NCBI GenBank assembly: GCA_024349245.1
Contig: JALDNG010000004.1
Span: forward strand, 2,732,001-2,796,000
Direction of reading: 5' to 3'
Source: Neodontobutis hainanensis
Taxonomy: Eukaryota > Chordata > Actinopteri > Gobiiformes > Odontobutidae
DNA length: 64,000 bases
The number at the start of each line of letters is the position of its first letter. The stretch's first letter is position 1. The notes under the pieces were generated by a model that was not told the origin of the DNA, ran no database searches, and worked only from the letters and a program-made list of their open reading frames with translations. The position numbers were made by a program, and so were the translations under genes. Below are positions 47,469-62,500 of the stretch, piece after piece.

Positions 47469-50400
47469 TTTAATGGAGTCCAGGCCTCATCGGTTTATGT
47501 CTAGTCATTAGTATTAGGTGGTCATAATGTTTTGGCTGGATGGTGTTTGTGCTACACATAAAACTCTTACTAATACGCTAACTAATACTGTACTTTCATC
47601 TTATTTACAGTGGACAACATTACATTTGTTGTAAAGTAATGAGTACAAATGTCTGTACGTATCTTGTCTCTCAGTGATCAAACTATATTACCATTGGACT
47701 GTGCACATATTTTCTTTTTTATTTGATGTTTGTACGCCTCTAAAGCCTTTAACACAATATTTAGCTTTCCCTTAAAAATGTAATGTAGCAGCTTCCTTGA
47801 AGTGGTTTCATATTTCTTTGTCACTCGGTGAAATGCATGGGCGCTCTCTTCTCTCACTTGAAACTGCGACTCAGCACTCATAAATTAGCCATGCTTCAGT
47901 AGGTCAGCCAGCTCCAGTATGCCAGTAAGTGTTGTATTTCAAGGAGTCATCAAGGAGCATTAGGGAAACTGAGCTCTGTGTGTGTGTTGTGTTCAGGGGA
48001 AATCCCACCTCATGTGTTTGCGTTTTATTATTTTCTCCATTACATGTTGACCTGTTTGTTGAAGCAGTCGTGAGCGGATATTGTGGTATTTTCCATAGTC
48101 ATTGTGGACACAAGAGAGGAAAGGGGCACGTTTGGTAAAGAAAATGTCTTTTTTTCACATGTAAGACTTTGTAAGAAACGAATAAAGCAGTTCAAATAAT
48201 GGACAAAAGGATATGCTAATGAAAAGATGTTGATGTAAGAAGCTTTGACTTTCCTTTTGAAAAATCTATTTAAAATGTTTGCTGTAATTTTGGCGCTGTT
48301 GTCTTGTCTTCCCTCAAATGGGCTCTGAATGGTTAATTTTATTTAGTATCTTGCTGTGAAAATTGGTTTCCTTCAATTTGATTTTAAGTAGAAACCTTTT
48401 AAAAGAAGTAAAGTTAGTTTAAACTAGGCTTAACTATGTCAACATTTTAAGGTATTAAGTCATTTTTTAAAATTTTCCACTACAGTGGAATAAGTCAGCC
48501 TTCATAGCTCAAATGCCACTATAACATTAAAGATTATTGTATGATTATATTGCAGACAAAACACTGAATTCTGAACTGACACTCGTTCAAGTTCTTTGAC
48601 TACCAGTTTAGTCAGGTTGGGTATGATGTAAGTATTTGTTCAATAAACTAGAGACATACAAGTAACGCTTCACAATATAACCCAAATTCATTGTTATTGC
48701 AGTATTACAGTTATTGCAAAGAATGACTTGTATCACAATAACATTACGGTCTTCTTTGTGATGGACATCTACTTTTTGCCTCAAAATTATCATCCAAACA
48801 GTGGTGTCTACAAAAAAGGTTTAGTCCTAATATTGATGTAGTGCCTGCTTTGATGAGTGAACCTTGGTCTTGATTATATTTTGAAATTCAAGTTAAATTA
48901 ATGAAACTTTTTTTTATTTTGTCAAAAAGCATTCAAATATCTAAGGTCATATTTTCATTGTAATATATAAAAGTCATTTCATATCAAATGTGACCAAGCA
49001 GTCAGTGGAAAACTACAGCTAATGTCCCGCCCTCCTCGTCTGTTGCTTTCCTGATATTTCTTCCCACAGTTCCACACAAAGCCTGTTAAAAAGGGAAGTG
49101 ACTGCTCCACTAACTCCTCATCAAAGCAGTGCTGTTATCCTGATTAAACGTACAAACAAAGCTAGAAATTATCATAATGGCCTTGCTTTCTTTTCACAGC
49201 TGATGAATCTTCTAATGTGACAACAAACAGGGGACTGCCTGTGATAAATATTTATCAGGATGGTGCAGTCTTTGTCCTACTTTTATGCTGGCAGACAAAA
49301 CACAAAAGAGTGTGTTGCCTCCTGTAACATGGAACTTGTTAGAATTTGCTGCACAAATTAAAGACACTAATTGAAAACTGTCAGTGTGTGGCTTTACTTA
49401 ATCTGGGGCTAGACTACTGAACTAGTTTCTTGACCATCCCAATTATTATAATTCTAACTTTAACAAAGGAATAATAGCAAGGGTATTAAACTGTAAGTAG
49501 GTCTGTAAACTATTAGTAACACAAGCATTATCTTAGTTAAATATTTTGATGACTGTGTCTTTTTTTTCTCAGTTAAATTCGAAAGACAACCTACTCAGAT
49601 GAATCCAAGTATTTTTTTTTTTATACAATTAAAAAAACCCAGACAGTTTAACACCAGAAAATAATTTTAAAGTGACACGTTGTGGCTGTTTTGTCTTTTT
49701 CTTTATTTTTGTAGTTTGTTGTAAGGATTACTGATGCCTCTCTCACTGAATATAATATGGACATTACAGGTTAAACTTTGGGTTGTGGAAATAGCCCCAG
49801 TTGAATAATGTTAGTGATGCATTTGTGAATTTTTCTGGGTCATCAAATTTAAACTTACCTTCTGCAGCTGTAGCTCACGGATACATTATAATGTGTGTAT
49901 CTGTCTTTCCCCTGTTGTGTCTCTCCCAGCAGTGTGACAGGCTTGTACCCATCGAACATACTGTACGTGGGAGTCAGTGCGGGACACCAAGGCCATGCCA
50001 GTGTTGTGTTGCTCTGATAACACGATTACACAGTCCAGGATAAGGAGATTGATGCGTGTTGTTGATTAGATGCTGCCGAGTCCTGACTGATGACCCATTG
50101 AGCGGAGGATAGCGACTGATAATACCTTTTGCTCTGCTGTTTGTTTGTGATACCTCTGCCGACATCCACAGCCCTGAGAAATAAATTGAAATGTGCAAGA
50201 AAAGACGGTCTGACCGGTCGAGGAGAACTGTGGTAACCATAGAAACAGCATCTAAATACAGTGTATGTGAATCTCAGTGAGAATAGTGAGTGGAATACTG
50301 TGATTACAAATGACATATAATCAAAATAAAACCATTGCACATTGTACTGTTTGTCCCGTGGGATGCATTTACATAGATAGAACCAACATGAAAAAGTAGT

Positions 50401-50563
50401 GTGTTTCACCTGTGACAAAGAGTTTATCATGAATGTCTGTAGTAGTGTCAAAACATTCACCAAACACACTTTCACAAAGCAGCAAGTTCTATCTGTTTGA
50501 CATTGCAATCAGTTGCCTTTTTAGTTTAATGTAATAGTGGGGAGTAGATTTTCGATATTAGTT

Positions 50564-50862
50564 GGGGCGCAGTGGCTCAGTGGTAGAGTGGTTGTCCCTT
50601 AACCGGAAGGTTACTGTTGTCATGTCCTTGGGCAAGACACTTAACCCACCTTGCTTCCAGTGCAGCAGCTCTGGTGTATGAATGTGTGAGAATGTTTGGA
50701 GGTTGAAGAGTCCGTATGCGCAAAATGGCTGCCACATCTCCACCACCAGTGTGTGACTGTGGAGTGAATGAATAATGGATTTTCTAAAGTGATTTGAGAG
50801 CCTTGAAAGGTGCTATATATATAAATCCAATCCATTATTGTTATTATTAATATTATTATCCA
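50564..50862 (+). mobile_element. tRNA-derived SINE, copy 2 (fuller copy)
   Basis: GGGGCGCAGTGGCTCAGTGG / TAGAGTGG head (box A), CTTGGGCAAGACACTTAACC, then the same body as 2715-2990, and a tail GTGCTATATATATAAATCC followed by ATTATTGTTATTATTAATATT. The tail is complete, unlike copy 1. Confidence 0.8.
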
Positions 50863-51337
50863 ATGTATACTCTTTTTAACATTGTTTGTTACTGTCCGGT
50901 CTGAGCTGAAAAAGGTGCTGTGTGAAAAGCCTCTGTGAATTTCTCTTTGTGCTGAGAGCCAAAATGACAAATAGGACATTCCTGCCCCAGAAGCCAGACT
51001 CATGCAGCATATTGCCTCTTTCATCATGTACTGTGCAGACGCCCACCATCGAGGGGCTTGTGACCTCTAATTTAAGAGATAAAGCTCCAGGCCTCACAGT
51101 AACCAGAGCCGCTCTCTTTGCATCCATCTGCATCGTTTTGATCCACAGTCTCATTGTCACGATCCTGGCTGTTCCCGGTTTCCTCTGTGGGAGTCATAGT
51201 GCCTGGCCTTGGACCATCATACCTTGTACCTGTGGTGTCATTGGCCTGCTTTAAAATGTGCAGCCTTTCCCACTATAATCCTGTGCCGTATATTATTAAT
51301 AATGTGACATACTTAAAGGTGAAGTATAGGAGAACAA

Positions 51338-51835
51338 GGGTGTAATCACACCTGCCTCGTTTGGTCCGGGTAAAACGAACCAGAGTTTTGTTCCCCACGT
51401 TGGTCCGGACCAAGTGTGCAGGTTTTAATACACTCCGGTCCGGACCAAACAAGCAGCCCAAGACCCATCTAAAGAGGTGGTCTCGGGGCGCTTCCAAACA
51501 GTTCACTTACGGTGTGATTATAATCCGGCTCAACTCCAAACGTCATCAGCTTTTTTGGATTTAAAGAGCTACTGTAGCCCTGCCTGTTCTGTTGTCTTCT
51601 GCTCAACACCGCTGCTGCTAGCATGCACACAGAGCTCATATCCCAATAACGAATGCAGTATGCAAGACCTCCATGATTTATTAATTTTTTTCTCAGCATC
51701 CGAGTCTTTGCTTTGCTCCGCCCCTGTCATTTCTGGTCAATGGGTGCAGCAATCGTCAGGCACGTGCTTCTTTTGGCAAATGTTAGTCCGCGACCCTTAT
51801 TGTTGTGAATTCACCCAAAGATCTAGGCCAAGAGA
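51338..51835. mobile_element. Non-autonomous DNA-transposon-like repeat with CCGGACC words
   Basis: AGGGTGTAATCACACCTGCC, GGTCCGGACCAAGTG, CACTCCGGTCCGGACCAAAC and GGTGTGATTATAATCCGG resemble a fish repeat seen in many genomes. It contains the palindrome GGTCCGGACC twice. Ends are approximate and no transposase is seen. Confidence 0.5.
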
Positions 51836-54289
51836 TAGAAACCTGATGAGTCTGCTTACCTGTGGAACTTGAATATGAAACATTTGTGAGCTGCTTTTAT
51901 GCTCCTCTCCATAATATTCTTTCATCTATATTCCATCTCAGTCAGCCTTGTACCGTTTATGTTTTATGCACAACACGGCAAAAAGACGCTGCCTCCTGCT
52001 GTTTTTGTATAGAAGTCAACTGGCATCGAGTGTGACATAGTCCTTAGATGCCACACTTTGCGCTATAAAGACCCAAGATTACTTTTTTTCGCTTCTGCTG
52101 TCGTTTTAGTTTTCAGCATAAGGCAAGACGTACGAAAGACATGGAATACCTTGCATCAAAAAGTGAGGCTATTGTAGACCGCCCCCCCTCACTATAGAGA
52201 TGCACTAATGGATTATTGCTATACAAAGTGTGTTTTTCACCTAAGGTCCTTTCTCGTGTTGGTTGTACCATACCAGAAAGATTTTAAATATTCAAAATTT
52301 TAAAAAGAGATATTGACATTTTCTCAGGAAGCAGTGGTGTCTTAAATTTATTTCTCTTTAATATAGAGGAGACCTTTTAAAGTAAACTGTATGTAAAAGT
52401 TGTACAGCTCGTAATAGTTAAACTTGTATTTATAGTAGTTAAGAATTGAACTATGACAGATAAAATAGCTTAAATTTCCATGTTTAGACATTTATACTAG
52501 GTTTTCAAAAATCTTTGTCCGAGACTAAAATGTAAAGCATCTTTTTTCTCTCCCAGAGTTGAAATCAAAGGTTTAATGTGGATGATGACTAGACTGTTTT
52601 ATTTTCAAATGAATGTACAGTCCCATAGGTATCACAGTCAACAAGGCCAGTCAGACGGATGCATTAAGATTTTTTAGCGTTCAGTTTAGAGTAAGTGGAG
52701 AATAGGTCTGCGTTCTTATTCCCAGCAGCTGTAGCCTGTGTATTCCCCATAAACCTGTTTGATTTTATAGTGCTGTTAGTGTACTGACTAAACAGCAGTC
52801 CTCCGGGCAAAGTCTGCAATGCTTCCAAAGGAAATGGACTCATCGCTCAGTGAAAAATATGAAGGGGGAAAAAAAATAAACAAAAACACATCTAACACTT
52901 CAAAGCAAGTAAGGCCTGCTGTCTGTGACCGGAGCAGTAGATTGGACAAACACAATCTGAGCATCAGATTTTAATTTATCACAAAAATGTACAAATGAGT
53001 GAGTTTATTTACTGAGGAAAAATTGGTTTGGAGATAAAATGTTGTTCGGTGTCATTTAACTTGGGGAAATTGAAGTTTGCTGGTGAATTGCCTCAGAGAG
53101 AAACTCCTTAGAGTTTGTCCTTAAATGTTAAAGTGATAAGCGTTCACCCACAGAGCTAAAGGGAAATTGCATTTTGTGAAACCATAGCCATAGTTTTATT
53201 GCTCAGTGGAGGTTTTTTTCTGATGTCCACATTGGTTTGTGCATCTACGCTGTATGCTAAGTATTTAATAACCTGCTGTGACAAGCCTGGGTGAAAAATG
53301 GCACAGCGCCACAAGCTAAATGGAGGTCAGTGTTTGCTCTGTCGTCGCTGCTGCTGCTCGGTTTGTCTCGTCTGTCAGCCGTGTGGCAAGTCATCGACCA
53401 TCAGCTGGAGGTGTTGGTGAACACCAGCCATGTTTTGATCCTTTAATAAAGAGAAATAAACTCTTGAAAGAATGCAGGCTGAAAACTTCTTGCCTTTGAG
53501 TCACATTGAAAAACCATTTGTGTTAATATAATAATTGTATTTATTTAGAACTGAGTTGTTTTCTAAGTGGCAAAGATTAAATTATAAGTGGATGAGTTTC
53601 CGAGGAGTTGAATAAGAGCAAAAAAACAACATGATCATCACTTAACGGCACTGGTTTTATGGATGAGGGCTTATGGGTCAGTATTTATGCACATATTTAA
53701 TAGATGTTCTGAAGAAGAGGCAGAATTACTTTCAAAATATGGCTTTCCAGATACAGGCTTCCACAAAGACTCGCTACTAATGAAAATGTGGAAAAGTGTT
53801 TAAATGGTGCTGATTTTCTGTGTCAATACCAACAAGAAGGATGCCCAACAAGAGCATAATCATGTGACTGAATGACTTGAGTAAGAAGGGCCTATTGGCT
53901 TACAGCATGAAATTGTGAAATAACAAACATTATTTTTTTCTGATTGTCGTTGGGTATTATATTAGACAGAAAGAAACATTTTTTTTTTTTTGGATCCACT
54001 ATGTAACATGTTATAGAATATAAACTGAAATGGGACACACTGATGAATACTTGTTACTAACACAATTACATTTGCCTATCCTTGTAAATTTGTGCCTTGA
54101 ACCCAGTTGAAATAGACATTAGCTTCATTACTTTCTGTTTCTGTTCAACCTCCCAGAGCAGACAATAGAGGAATAATGACACTCCTACACTGCATCGTGC
54201 TCTTTCAGGAGGATAAAGTGAACGATAAAGGCATGTGCGGATCCTTCTTGAGTCCTGTTGGTGTTTGTTTGCCTCGCAGCTCACTGTGC

Positions 54290-54545
54290 GGTCAATAAGT
54301 CTTTATTATGTTTCCAGCGGCTGTGTGAATAGCCCCTGCTCCTCCTCGATGCAGCTTGAGCTCAGTAAATGATTCGGCGAGTCGCCCCGTCTCTTCTGTG
54401 ATCTGCTCCGGAGGCGCTCGGATGTGTTGAGCAGCTGGTTGGAGAGGCAAAGCAACTCCTCATTAAATAATCATCATGACTGCAATGGGCTGAGACAGTG
54501 TTGTTGTTGGGCTGTTAGCGCTGATGACCGACCGACCAGAACTGC
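54290..54545. other. Possible conserved non-coding element
   Basis: A C+G-richer, non-repetitive block in an A/T-rich intron without a sustained frame. It contains ATTCGGCGAGTCGCCCCGTC, GAGGCGCTCGGATGTGTTGA and CATTAAATAATCATCATGAC. Only composition and complexity support it; cross-species comparison would decide. Confidence 0.25.
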
Positions 54546-57500
54546 TGCAAATGGCTCAAACTAACTCTGTAAACTCAGCTTTTACTCTGCTCTGCTGTTA
54601 GATAAATTCAGCAGGACAGGACTTTGAAGTGAGAGTGAAGAGATGTGAACAGAAATATGAAGTGTTTGGCTTATGTTTTGTTTATTAGACATGGACGTCT
54701 GAACTTGTGAAACGGTATGATTTGAGTTGATGTAATATTGTTGCTTCATGGCTGCGGAAGTTGGAGGTTTATAATCTGGTTCTTTTATCGGCTACAGAAA
54801 GACATTAGACAAGATAAACTTTTTCCATTGATGGATCCTTTTTACAGATGGTTTAAAAAATAGCAGTAAAGCAGTAAACAATAAAGCTTTTGGTGTTTAA
54901 ATCAGCATCCATTCTTTTGTTTTATTGGCCCTTAAGCAATGTGACAATAATTTAAAATTCTTTGATGCTGACTTTTATACATTGTCTCTTTTGTTTCATC
55001 TTACAATGGAAGTTTCGACAAGTCTTTGGCAATTACACTACGGCATTTTGGCAAATCTTGTAAAATACTTAAAGAAAAAACTAAAATGTGGTTTTAGCTT
55101 AGTCTCTCTTGGACATGCACAACAAGAAGTTGCCATTGCCCATGTTTCTAATGCTCTTGAATATTTATAAAATAGTCAAAATAATAATCAAGAATAGCTA
55201 CAGAGCAAACTTGAGATGATGTAAGTACTTGCAGTCTACCGCTGACGGCTCATTGCAGCTTCAGGATCTTTCCTCACTTTGCTCTGAAACTCCTCTTGCT
55301 ACATATTTGATGATGCCTTATGTCCAGGGAAGAGGCTTTTCTAAAGTCTGGGTCTAACCAGTCGGCAAGGTAAGCACTTCGAGTCGACTAATGCGCCTCA
55401 ATAGTCTTTACTAAACTGAGCTGTGCCTCTAAACTCTCCGAGTGGTATATTTTACTCATTTGCCTATTTTCTCCTTTGGGGGTATGCAAAAAATGTAAAA
55501 AAAAAAACAGGTGTTATCTCTGCTCTGTTCACAGCTGGCAATAATATAGAGTACATTTCCACATATGTCTCTGGTGACTATTTAAAAATGTCTTTAATAA
55601 AAAGGCTCCACTTATCACCTTTAAAGGACATCTTTATTAGCTACTGTTAACTAGAGACAAAACAATTTATTCACTTGTGAAAAGCTACAGCTGCTGTGCC
55701 GTAAGTTTAAGTATGTGGTTTGTACACCTTCAAATTCAAACAGCTGTTTTTCTTTCTTTTTTCACACAAAATAATGCATTTTCCAGTCCCCTCCACTTAA
55801 TTTATTTCTCCAAATAAATGTTCTTAATAAAAAAAACAAGAATTTTTTAAATAATCGCAATACTTTAACGTCTAACCTTTCCAATTAAAGAATTCAAGCA
55901 CCAATGGGAAAGTTGTATCTTGGGATGGGCGCTGACAATTTTTAAGTGTCCTTTTACCACAAAAACCAGGCAATGTCTGTCATCATCTTTGTGTTTAACA
56001 TGTCATAATTAGCATTGTTGTTGGGCACTAGAGATGCTTGGATAAAAGAATCGGTTTCAGTTTATTACCTAATTTCTTTTATTCTATGTGGCTGCAGCAG
56101 ATGTAGCGCACTGACACCTTGCAAACAACGCGTTGACCATGAAGCGAGATAGAGTCAGTGGTGTGTGGCTATTTTAGTCTTCCACCAACAGTGTTAAAGC
56201 CATTTTGTTACAACAATCCCAAGTCTCCAAGAAACCAGCACTTTGCTTTTTGCTTCTCTGCTGCAACACAAACAGTAATCAGTGAATACAAGGACGAAGA
56301 CAAACGGTGATTAGCTAAACCTTAGTCTCAACAATTCTTTACTTTTAGCCCCAAAAGCACCAGATAAACCCTTTGTTTAAAGAAAGTCACTGAAATGACT
56401 CTTTTGGAGGGTGCTTCAATTTAGCCAATACAGGCCAATTTTGGACTTTTATAGTGAAAACACTTTTACAAAATAACAACCAGTGCACAAACAAAAACTA
56501 TACTTGTATACTGGAAGCCTAGTTCTGCCTTGTACCAATAAGACCCATCAAATACCTGCTATAGCTTGTATTAATGATCAGGGGTTTCTTTTAACAGGTT
56601 TGACACTTGTTTTTAGTAGTTATTAGAAAACAGTTCTGACATGGACCGCTAGTTCTTTAGTATTTGTGGAAAATCAGTTCTTCTGTTCATACCCTCCAAT
56701 GATCTAAAAACTTGTTTGGATGTAGCCCAGGCATTTTAAGAATTGCTTGTTTGCCCCACATTAACCCCCTACCTTTTTTTTTTTAAACGAGTGAGCCATA
56801 TTCAGAAGCTTGTGAATACTCTGTCTGTACTCAATCCTGTTCACAGCAGAGCAGGATTTACTGGAATTTGATGAGATTTTATTAAAAGCTTTTGTGTGAG
56901 GTCCCACTCCTCCACTAATCTCTAAACCGGCTTAATTTCCACTCTCTTGGCTTTAACTTTAACACCTCCACAAGTCTGCAAACTAAACATAATGTGGAGG
57001 CAGGTTTTCACTTTTTGCATCCCCAATGAGAGGCCGCGTTTTGGTTTTTATTTTTAAATGGTTTGTGGAATATTCTAACATATGGACCATGTCTCCTTTA
57101 GCAGTAAAGTAAAAGCTGAACTGAACAAAATGCACACATTGGTGACCTCCACTTCTTTGGAAGATAGATTTATTTTGCTTCACAAAGGTACTACTTACTT
57201 TGCCGACAGGTGCTGCTAACTTAGTAATTCCATGCGAAATAGTGAGGAAAGTGTCAGTGTAATTTTCTTATTTCTCTTATTCACTCTTGAGAAATATGGT
57301 AATTCTGATTCCTGTATGTATCTGCTTCAGATGTAAGTGGTTCTGGTTTTAGATCATTCAAAAACAAAAAAAAAAGTTCTCATTTTGAAACAAAAGTTAA
57401 AGTTGTATATCGAAGTAACTATTTAAGAGGTATACTAGAGCAGGATATTTTGTTTTTTTTCTGAATAAAAACTAACTAAGCTTAGAATCTGGTCTGATGT

Positions 57501-59509
57501 TTATTAAGCAACAAGAAAATAGAAGAACTCTACAGGAGTTTTAAAGTTTTCCTTTGGTTTAATAATTAGACACAGACTCTAAACTAACCCAAAAGGAAGA
57601 GGCCGCTGAGTTCATTTTTTAACTTGAGCTTATGTCTTATTTCTATCCTGGCTCTCACAGAAGGATTCTCAACCCAGATTTTGAGAATATTGAGAACATC
57701 CCGGTCTGTTCTCATACCACCCGTTGTGCCTCTCAAACCTCCTTCCTCCAACATTTTGACTCGCTGACTTTCATTTTAAAACTAGTTTTGCTCCAGGGTC
57801 CGATTCAAGGATAAGCACTACTTTCATTATTGATATTTCGATGCAAACACTCAGGCTGTAATTGACATTTTAATACATGCCCAACACTGATTGCACTTGT
57901 AATTTACTTTTCAAGGCTCCACTGTTTTATTTTCTCAAACTCTCAGCTCAACAATGGGGATCGGTCATGATTGTGAGCTATTTGAAGTCTGTGTGAAGAT
58001 TTTGTTTCGACAGAAAACATCTGCAGGGAGTTTAGCTGCAGATGCTTCATTTAAGGCCATTGTTCTTGAGCTACAGAGAAATACTGCCCCTTTTACAGTA
58101 TTGGCTTTCTGTCAGAAGACCAACATTGATTATTCTGTTACCATGGCATCTGTGAGTCGAATATAGTCAAGAGACGATGAGATTATGATGGTATTATACC
58201 TTTAAGGAAAAATATCTTGGTATTGCAGCTGTGTAAAAAAATAAAATAAATAAGCCAATGTTAAAGTACGAATGAAATTAAAATACAACTACAGTTCGTT
58301 TAAGTAAATAGATATCTTAAGGCAGGGCTTTAAACTTCACCAAGGGATTTAACAAGAAAAGGACTTTGAGTGTAACAAATCCACATTACAAAATCAGGGT
58401 TCATTTGATTGAGCTGAACAGAACTGAACAGAAATCAATATCATAAACTGCTGTGTCTCAGTAATGTCTTCCATGTGACTTACTTTTTGCGTTTCATAAC
58501 AATACAATTCCTTACAAAGTCCTAAATGTCCTTGTATCTGGGTTAGACCTGATTTAATCCTAAATTTAGTCCTGGTTGGTCCTGTGGTTCAGTCTTTCTT
58601 TCATTTTTATTTGACTCTAGTTTTGTGAAAGTGTTTGAAAGGGAGCTATTAAATATCACAGGTAATGACCAAAGAAAAACACTTGCATGTGCTAAATAGT
58701 CAGTAAAAATCCTCTTTGCAAGTATTGTCATAATTGGAAATAAAATATTTAGAGTCTGGCTGTTATTTGTGTTGAAATATATTTGATCATTGTTTTAAAT
58801 AATATTTTTCAACTGAAGCAGAAGAGGATCAAAAACCTGGTGTTCTTCATTTAAGGATACAACCCCGAGCTAAAATCTATTGTTTTACTTTTGTCTATCG
58901 TGTGATGTTTTATTAAGCAGCAGTAATTAATGATTTAATGCAGAAAGGAATAATCAATAATATAACTGTGTTAAAACTGATGAAACAGTTGCATCATCTG
59001 ATTAATAACTCAAACCCACTGGAAACCAGAGGACAAGAGATTATCAGTAGTTTTGCCAAAGAGGCTTGATTAAAAAGTCAGCACAAAAACTTGGGCCTTC
59101 TCCATTTAGGACATCATTTAGAGAGAGGTTTGAGCTTTCTCTGGTTGGAGCTTTTAGGGCTATTGGTTGAAAAACAAAAAGAACCAAGTGTTTCATGGCA
59201 ACTTAGTATTTCTGATTGTTTAGCGAGTGTTGTAAGTGTTATTTTTTGCATGCTTCAAAAGGCACCAAAATTTACAGTATGTAATAATGAAATATTAATA
59301 ATATCATGGTTTATAACAATATAACATTTATATTACCGATTGCACAACAAAATTAAGGCTTTTTTTTTCTCTGATTGAGCTTTAATGAGACGCATGGTTA
59401 AACAGCTTATTTTATTATTCATACAGTCTTTTCAGTGATAACCTTATATAAACTGGTGATAAAAACTTGGCCAGTCTTTATATAAATATTAGCAAATGTT
59501 TGTACTCGG

Positions 59510-59548
59510 GACCAGTCTAAAGCACAAAAATGTTGCTTTAGACTGGTC
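59510..59548. repeat. Perfect 15-bp inverted repeat (hairpin, 9-base loop)
   Basis: GACCAGTCTAAAGCA (59510-59524) and its exact reverse complement TGCTTTAGACTGGTC (59534-59548). The stem does not extend further, so it is short for a microRNA precursor. Confidence 0.9.
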
Positions 59549-62500
59549 ACAGCAAAGTCTTGTTAAAAGACAAAAAAATACTTTGTTTTAATCCGACAGC
59601 AGAAAGTGTTACCTGCTACAAGGACGAGCCAAAACTAGTCAAGCTATTGAAACTAACAGTAACCGATTTAAGAAAGAGTATTTCTTAAAAATATTCTGAA
59701 AATGAAAACCGAAAGAACTTATACCAAAGACATAAAAAGCCTTGAAAGCAACTAATTTGCATAAACCAAAATAAAGTTCCCTATGGACTGCACAGATGCT
59801 ACACTGTTTCGGTTTATCATTTTTTTGCCCCTTTAACAAACCAAGGCATTGCAGGGGTTATACTACTCCTTTCTCTGGTAATTATTACTGTCTTTAGCAT
59901 CGGCAGAGTCATTATGGAGTTACTCCAGCTTTAGCAGCAGCCTTAGCCTTGATACAGTGTAACTTATATAATTTTGTTTTATCAGAGTTTGGCACAAATT
60001 CTTGGTGTATGACTGTGTTTGAGCTTAGTTTAAGACTGGACTTGAAGGGAATGGATTTCTAAAGATCTCTTCCATTGTTTGAGTTGCCGTTTCTGTTCTT
60101 AAAAATCTTGGACTCAGTCATGTGTTGATCTTATATCCTGACTACACCACTTTAAATGATACGTCCATGATAATGTTCGGGATCAGAGCCGTTTGTAACA
60201 TTTTCCTTATTCATCCTTTTACCCTGCCTCTCTTGTTTTGGTTTTGTAACTCCCCACTCTGCTTCACTCTACTGCCATTTCTATTACCTTTCTTCCTCCT
60301 CACCCATCTCCTGTGGTAACTGCAGATCAGATCTCAGCCATGCGTTGACACAGTGCAACACAATGAAAACACAAGACATGCGGCCCACTTTACTTCACTC
60401 TCGTTCTTTCCTCTGGACTGTGAAATTAGATTTGTACCTAAAACGGGAACACTAGGCAGAGTTTGGAGATGATGATAGTAATTTCAAAGCTTGTTTGCTG
60501 TTACACAAAGATGAAAAGGCAGAAGGTGAGTGCTTGATTTCATTCATGATGGCTGCCACTGATGGAAAGCACTTGGGTGAGGTTACACAACACGGTAATG
60601 CTGCAGAAAGATAGGTGCGGAAAGGCTATTATAGTTTCCATTTCTTTCACCCCAGGTCACTCTGACCCCGGCCTTCTCTTTATACATGCTTCTAAAACTC
60701 GACAGCGGGCTTTTAAACTCAAACATCTCAAAACAAAATGATCTTTAAGCCCTCCACACTCAGCAGTAAATAGGTTATGGAGGTCATAGGGGTCACAATG
60801 TGAGAGGTTCTAACTGTGGGCACCAGATCGATCTCTCTGTGATTATTAAAGAAAACTTGACATCAACTTCAAAATTTACTGTTTTTGTTCATGTCTGGTT
60901 TTGACAATGTGTTCCTTGTGTTTTTATGGTGACTGAATGGGGACTTGGTTTGCATTTTACACCGCAAGATTAGACTGGAATTATTTTTGCTCAGTGACAT
61001 GCACTGTTCTCTGTGAAAGACTGTTTGTACAGTGTTTTTTCTATTATCATTCCAACAGCAGAGAGCACCTGTGGGACTTTATAAAATCTGTGGCTTGTGT
61101 CTGTTTGCTCTATGGTGTCTTAAATAAACACCCTTTGTGTGCCACTATTCATCCCTCCCCCCAAAAAAATAGGATTTGATTGATGGGATGCTGCAGAGAA
61201 ACAAATATTAACTTTAGACAGACTTCTTATCTCTTTTATGACTATGTCCCGCCTCTTTGGTCAAACCCCACAATTGGATCTGTCACTGTCAACACTGTAT
61301 CCAAACAGACTTTTAAGGAACAGAATAGTGTTTAGACAGTGGACATCAAAAGAGTCTTGAGCGAAATACTATGAGGGGGGAGTAATAGTCATATATCTAA
61401 TGGGTGATGTTGGTTGTGAGTGAAAAATGTAAAACTAGATAAATCCTATTAAAACCTTAGACGAATGCTTTTTGTTCGGAGTTCTCGGCTCTGAAAGTCT
61501 TATTGTGTCGAGTAGATGCAAAGAAGAATGTGTTTGTCTCATAACAACAGAGGGCGGGACTAGGCTAAAGCTCAATTTTACATTCTTCTTATCAAACACA
61601 ATTGCATCACAATTGCACAATGAACATCTTGATACTTTTTGTAAAATAACAATTGTTCAACATATTCTCTGTAAAGATGTTGGGTGTGCTGGGTTTTCTC
61701 AAAGAGCATCTGCGGTGAGTCTTTGATGCCACCTCCTGCCTGATCCCACCGCTGCACGTCTCTCTGAATCTGGCTGGTTTCAGATGGCAGCCGACAGCAG
61801 GAGAAGGTCACTGGTGTCCTGTGAGGCTGTCCTTTTGAACCGAGCAGTACGAGTCGTTAAAAGTTCACTTGGCTTGTTGGAGTTTGGCCTGGTTTAAGTG
61901 TACAACTATGGGTCACATTTAGGACAAGAGAATGGTTGATAGATTTGGTCGTTGCAGTTTTACTCTATCAGCATTAAACTCTATGAAACAAATAAAACGG
62001 TGCTACATTTGATCCATTGCTATAGAATTTACTGATACTTAGATAATAGGGAGGACGTTAAAGCTTGGCAGATTGTGCATGAGAAAAAACAAAACATATA
62101 TTTGTTTAAAGGTAACAGCAGATATTTGTTTGTTTGTTTGAGTCGATAATCATTAAACTGGACTGCATTGAACGCCTCGACCTCACTGTGGCTGCTGCAG
62201 AGTTTTAAAATCCCCAAAGGTTGGTTGTCAAAGGAAGAATAATCATTGCTGTCAGAATAAAATAACACACCGGTTTTACCAGAAGGGACTTATTCAGAAT
62301 AAACCAGCGTGAGCTACTATAGGTGTATATGAGCTAATCAATAATCTCATGCAATAACCATCATTGTCTGTTTTTAGAAAAAGTAACACTACTGAGGTAG
62401 TTTTACAGTGCTGTAATCTGGTCTCAGTGTCATGGTGATTAGTTTAAGCTAATGTTGGTATTTGTTTTTTGATTCATTGTGTCAGTGTTTTCCCCCAAGG

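Noticed and set aside
50026..50508. 160-codon antisense frame, longest in the intron
   Set aside because: Composition is Phe/Ser/Cys-rich as in random translated A/T-rich DNA; no domain and no codon-use signal were seen.
50922..51254. 110-codon frame with a hydrophobic stretch
   Set aside because: Single frame in an intron, partly next to SINE and MITE sequence, no homologue recognised. Kept as chance frame.
59510..59548. MicroRNA gene
   Set aside because: The stem is only 15 bp and does not extend into the flanks.
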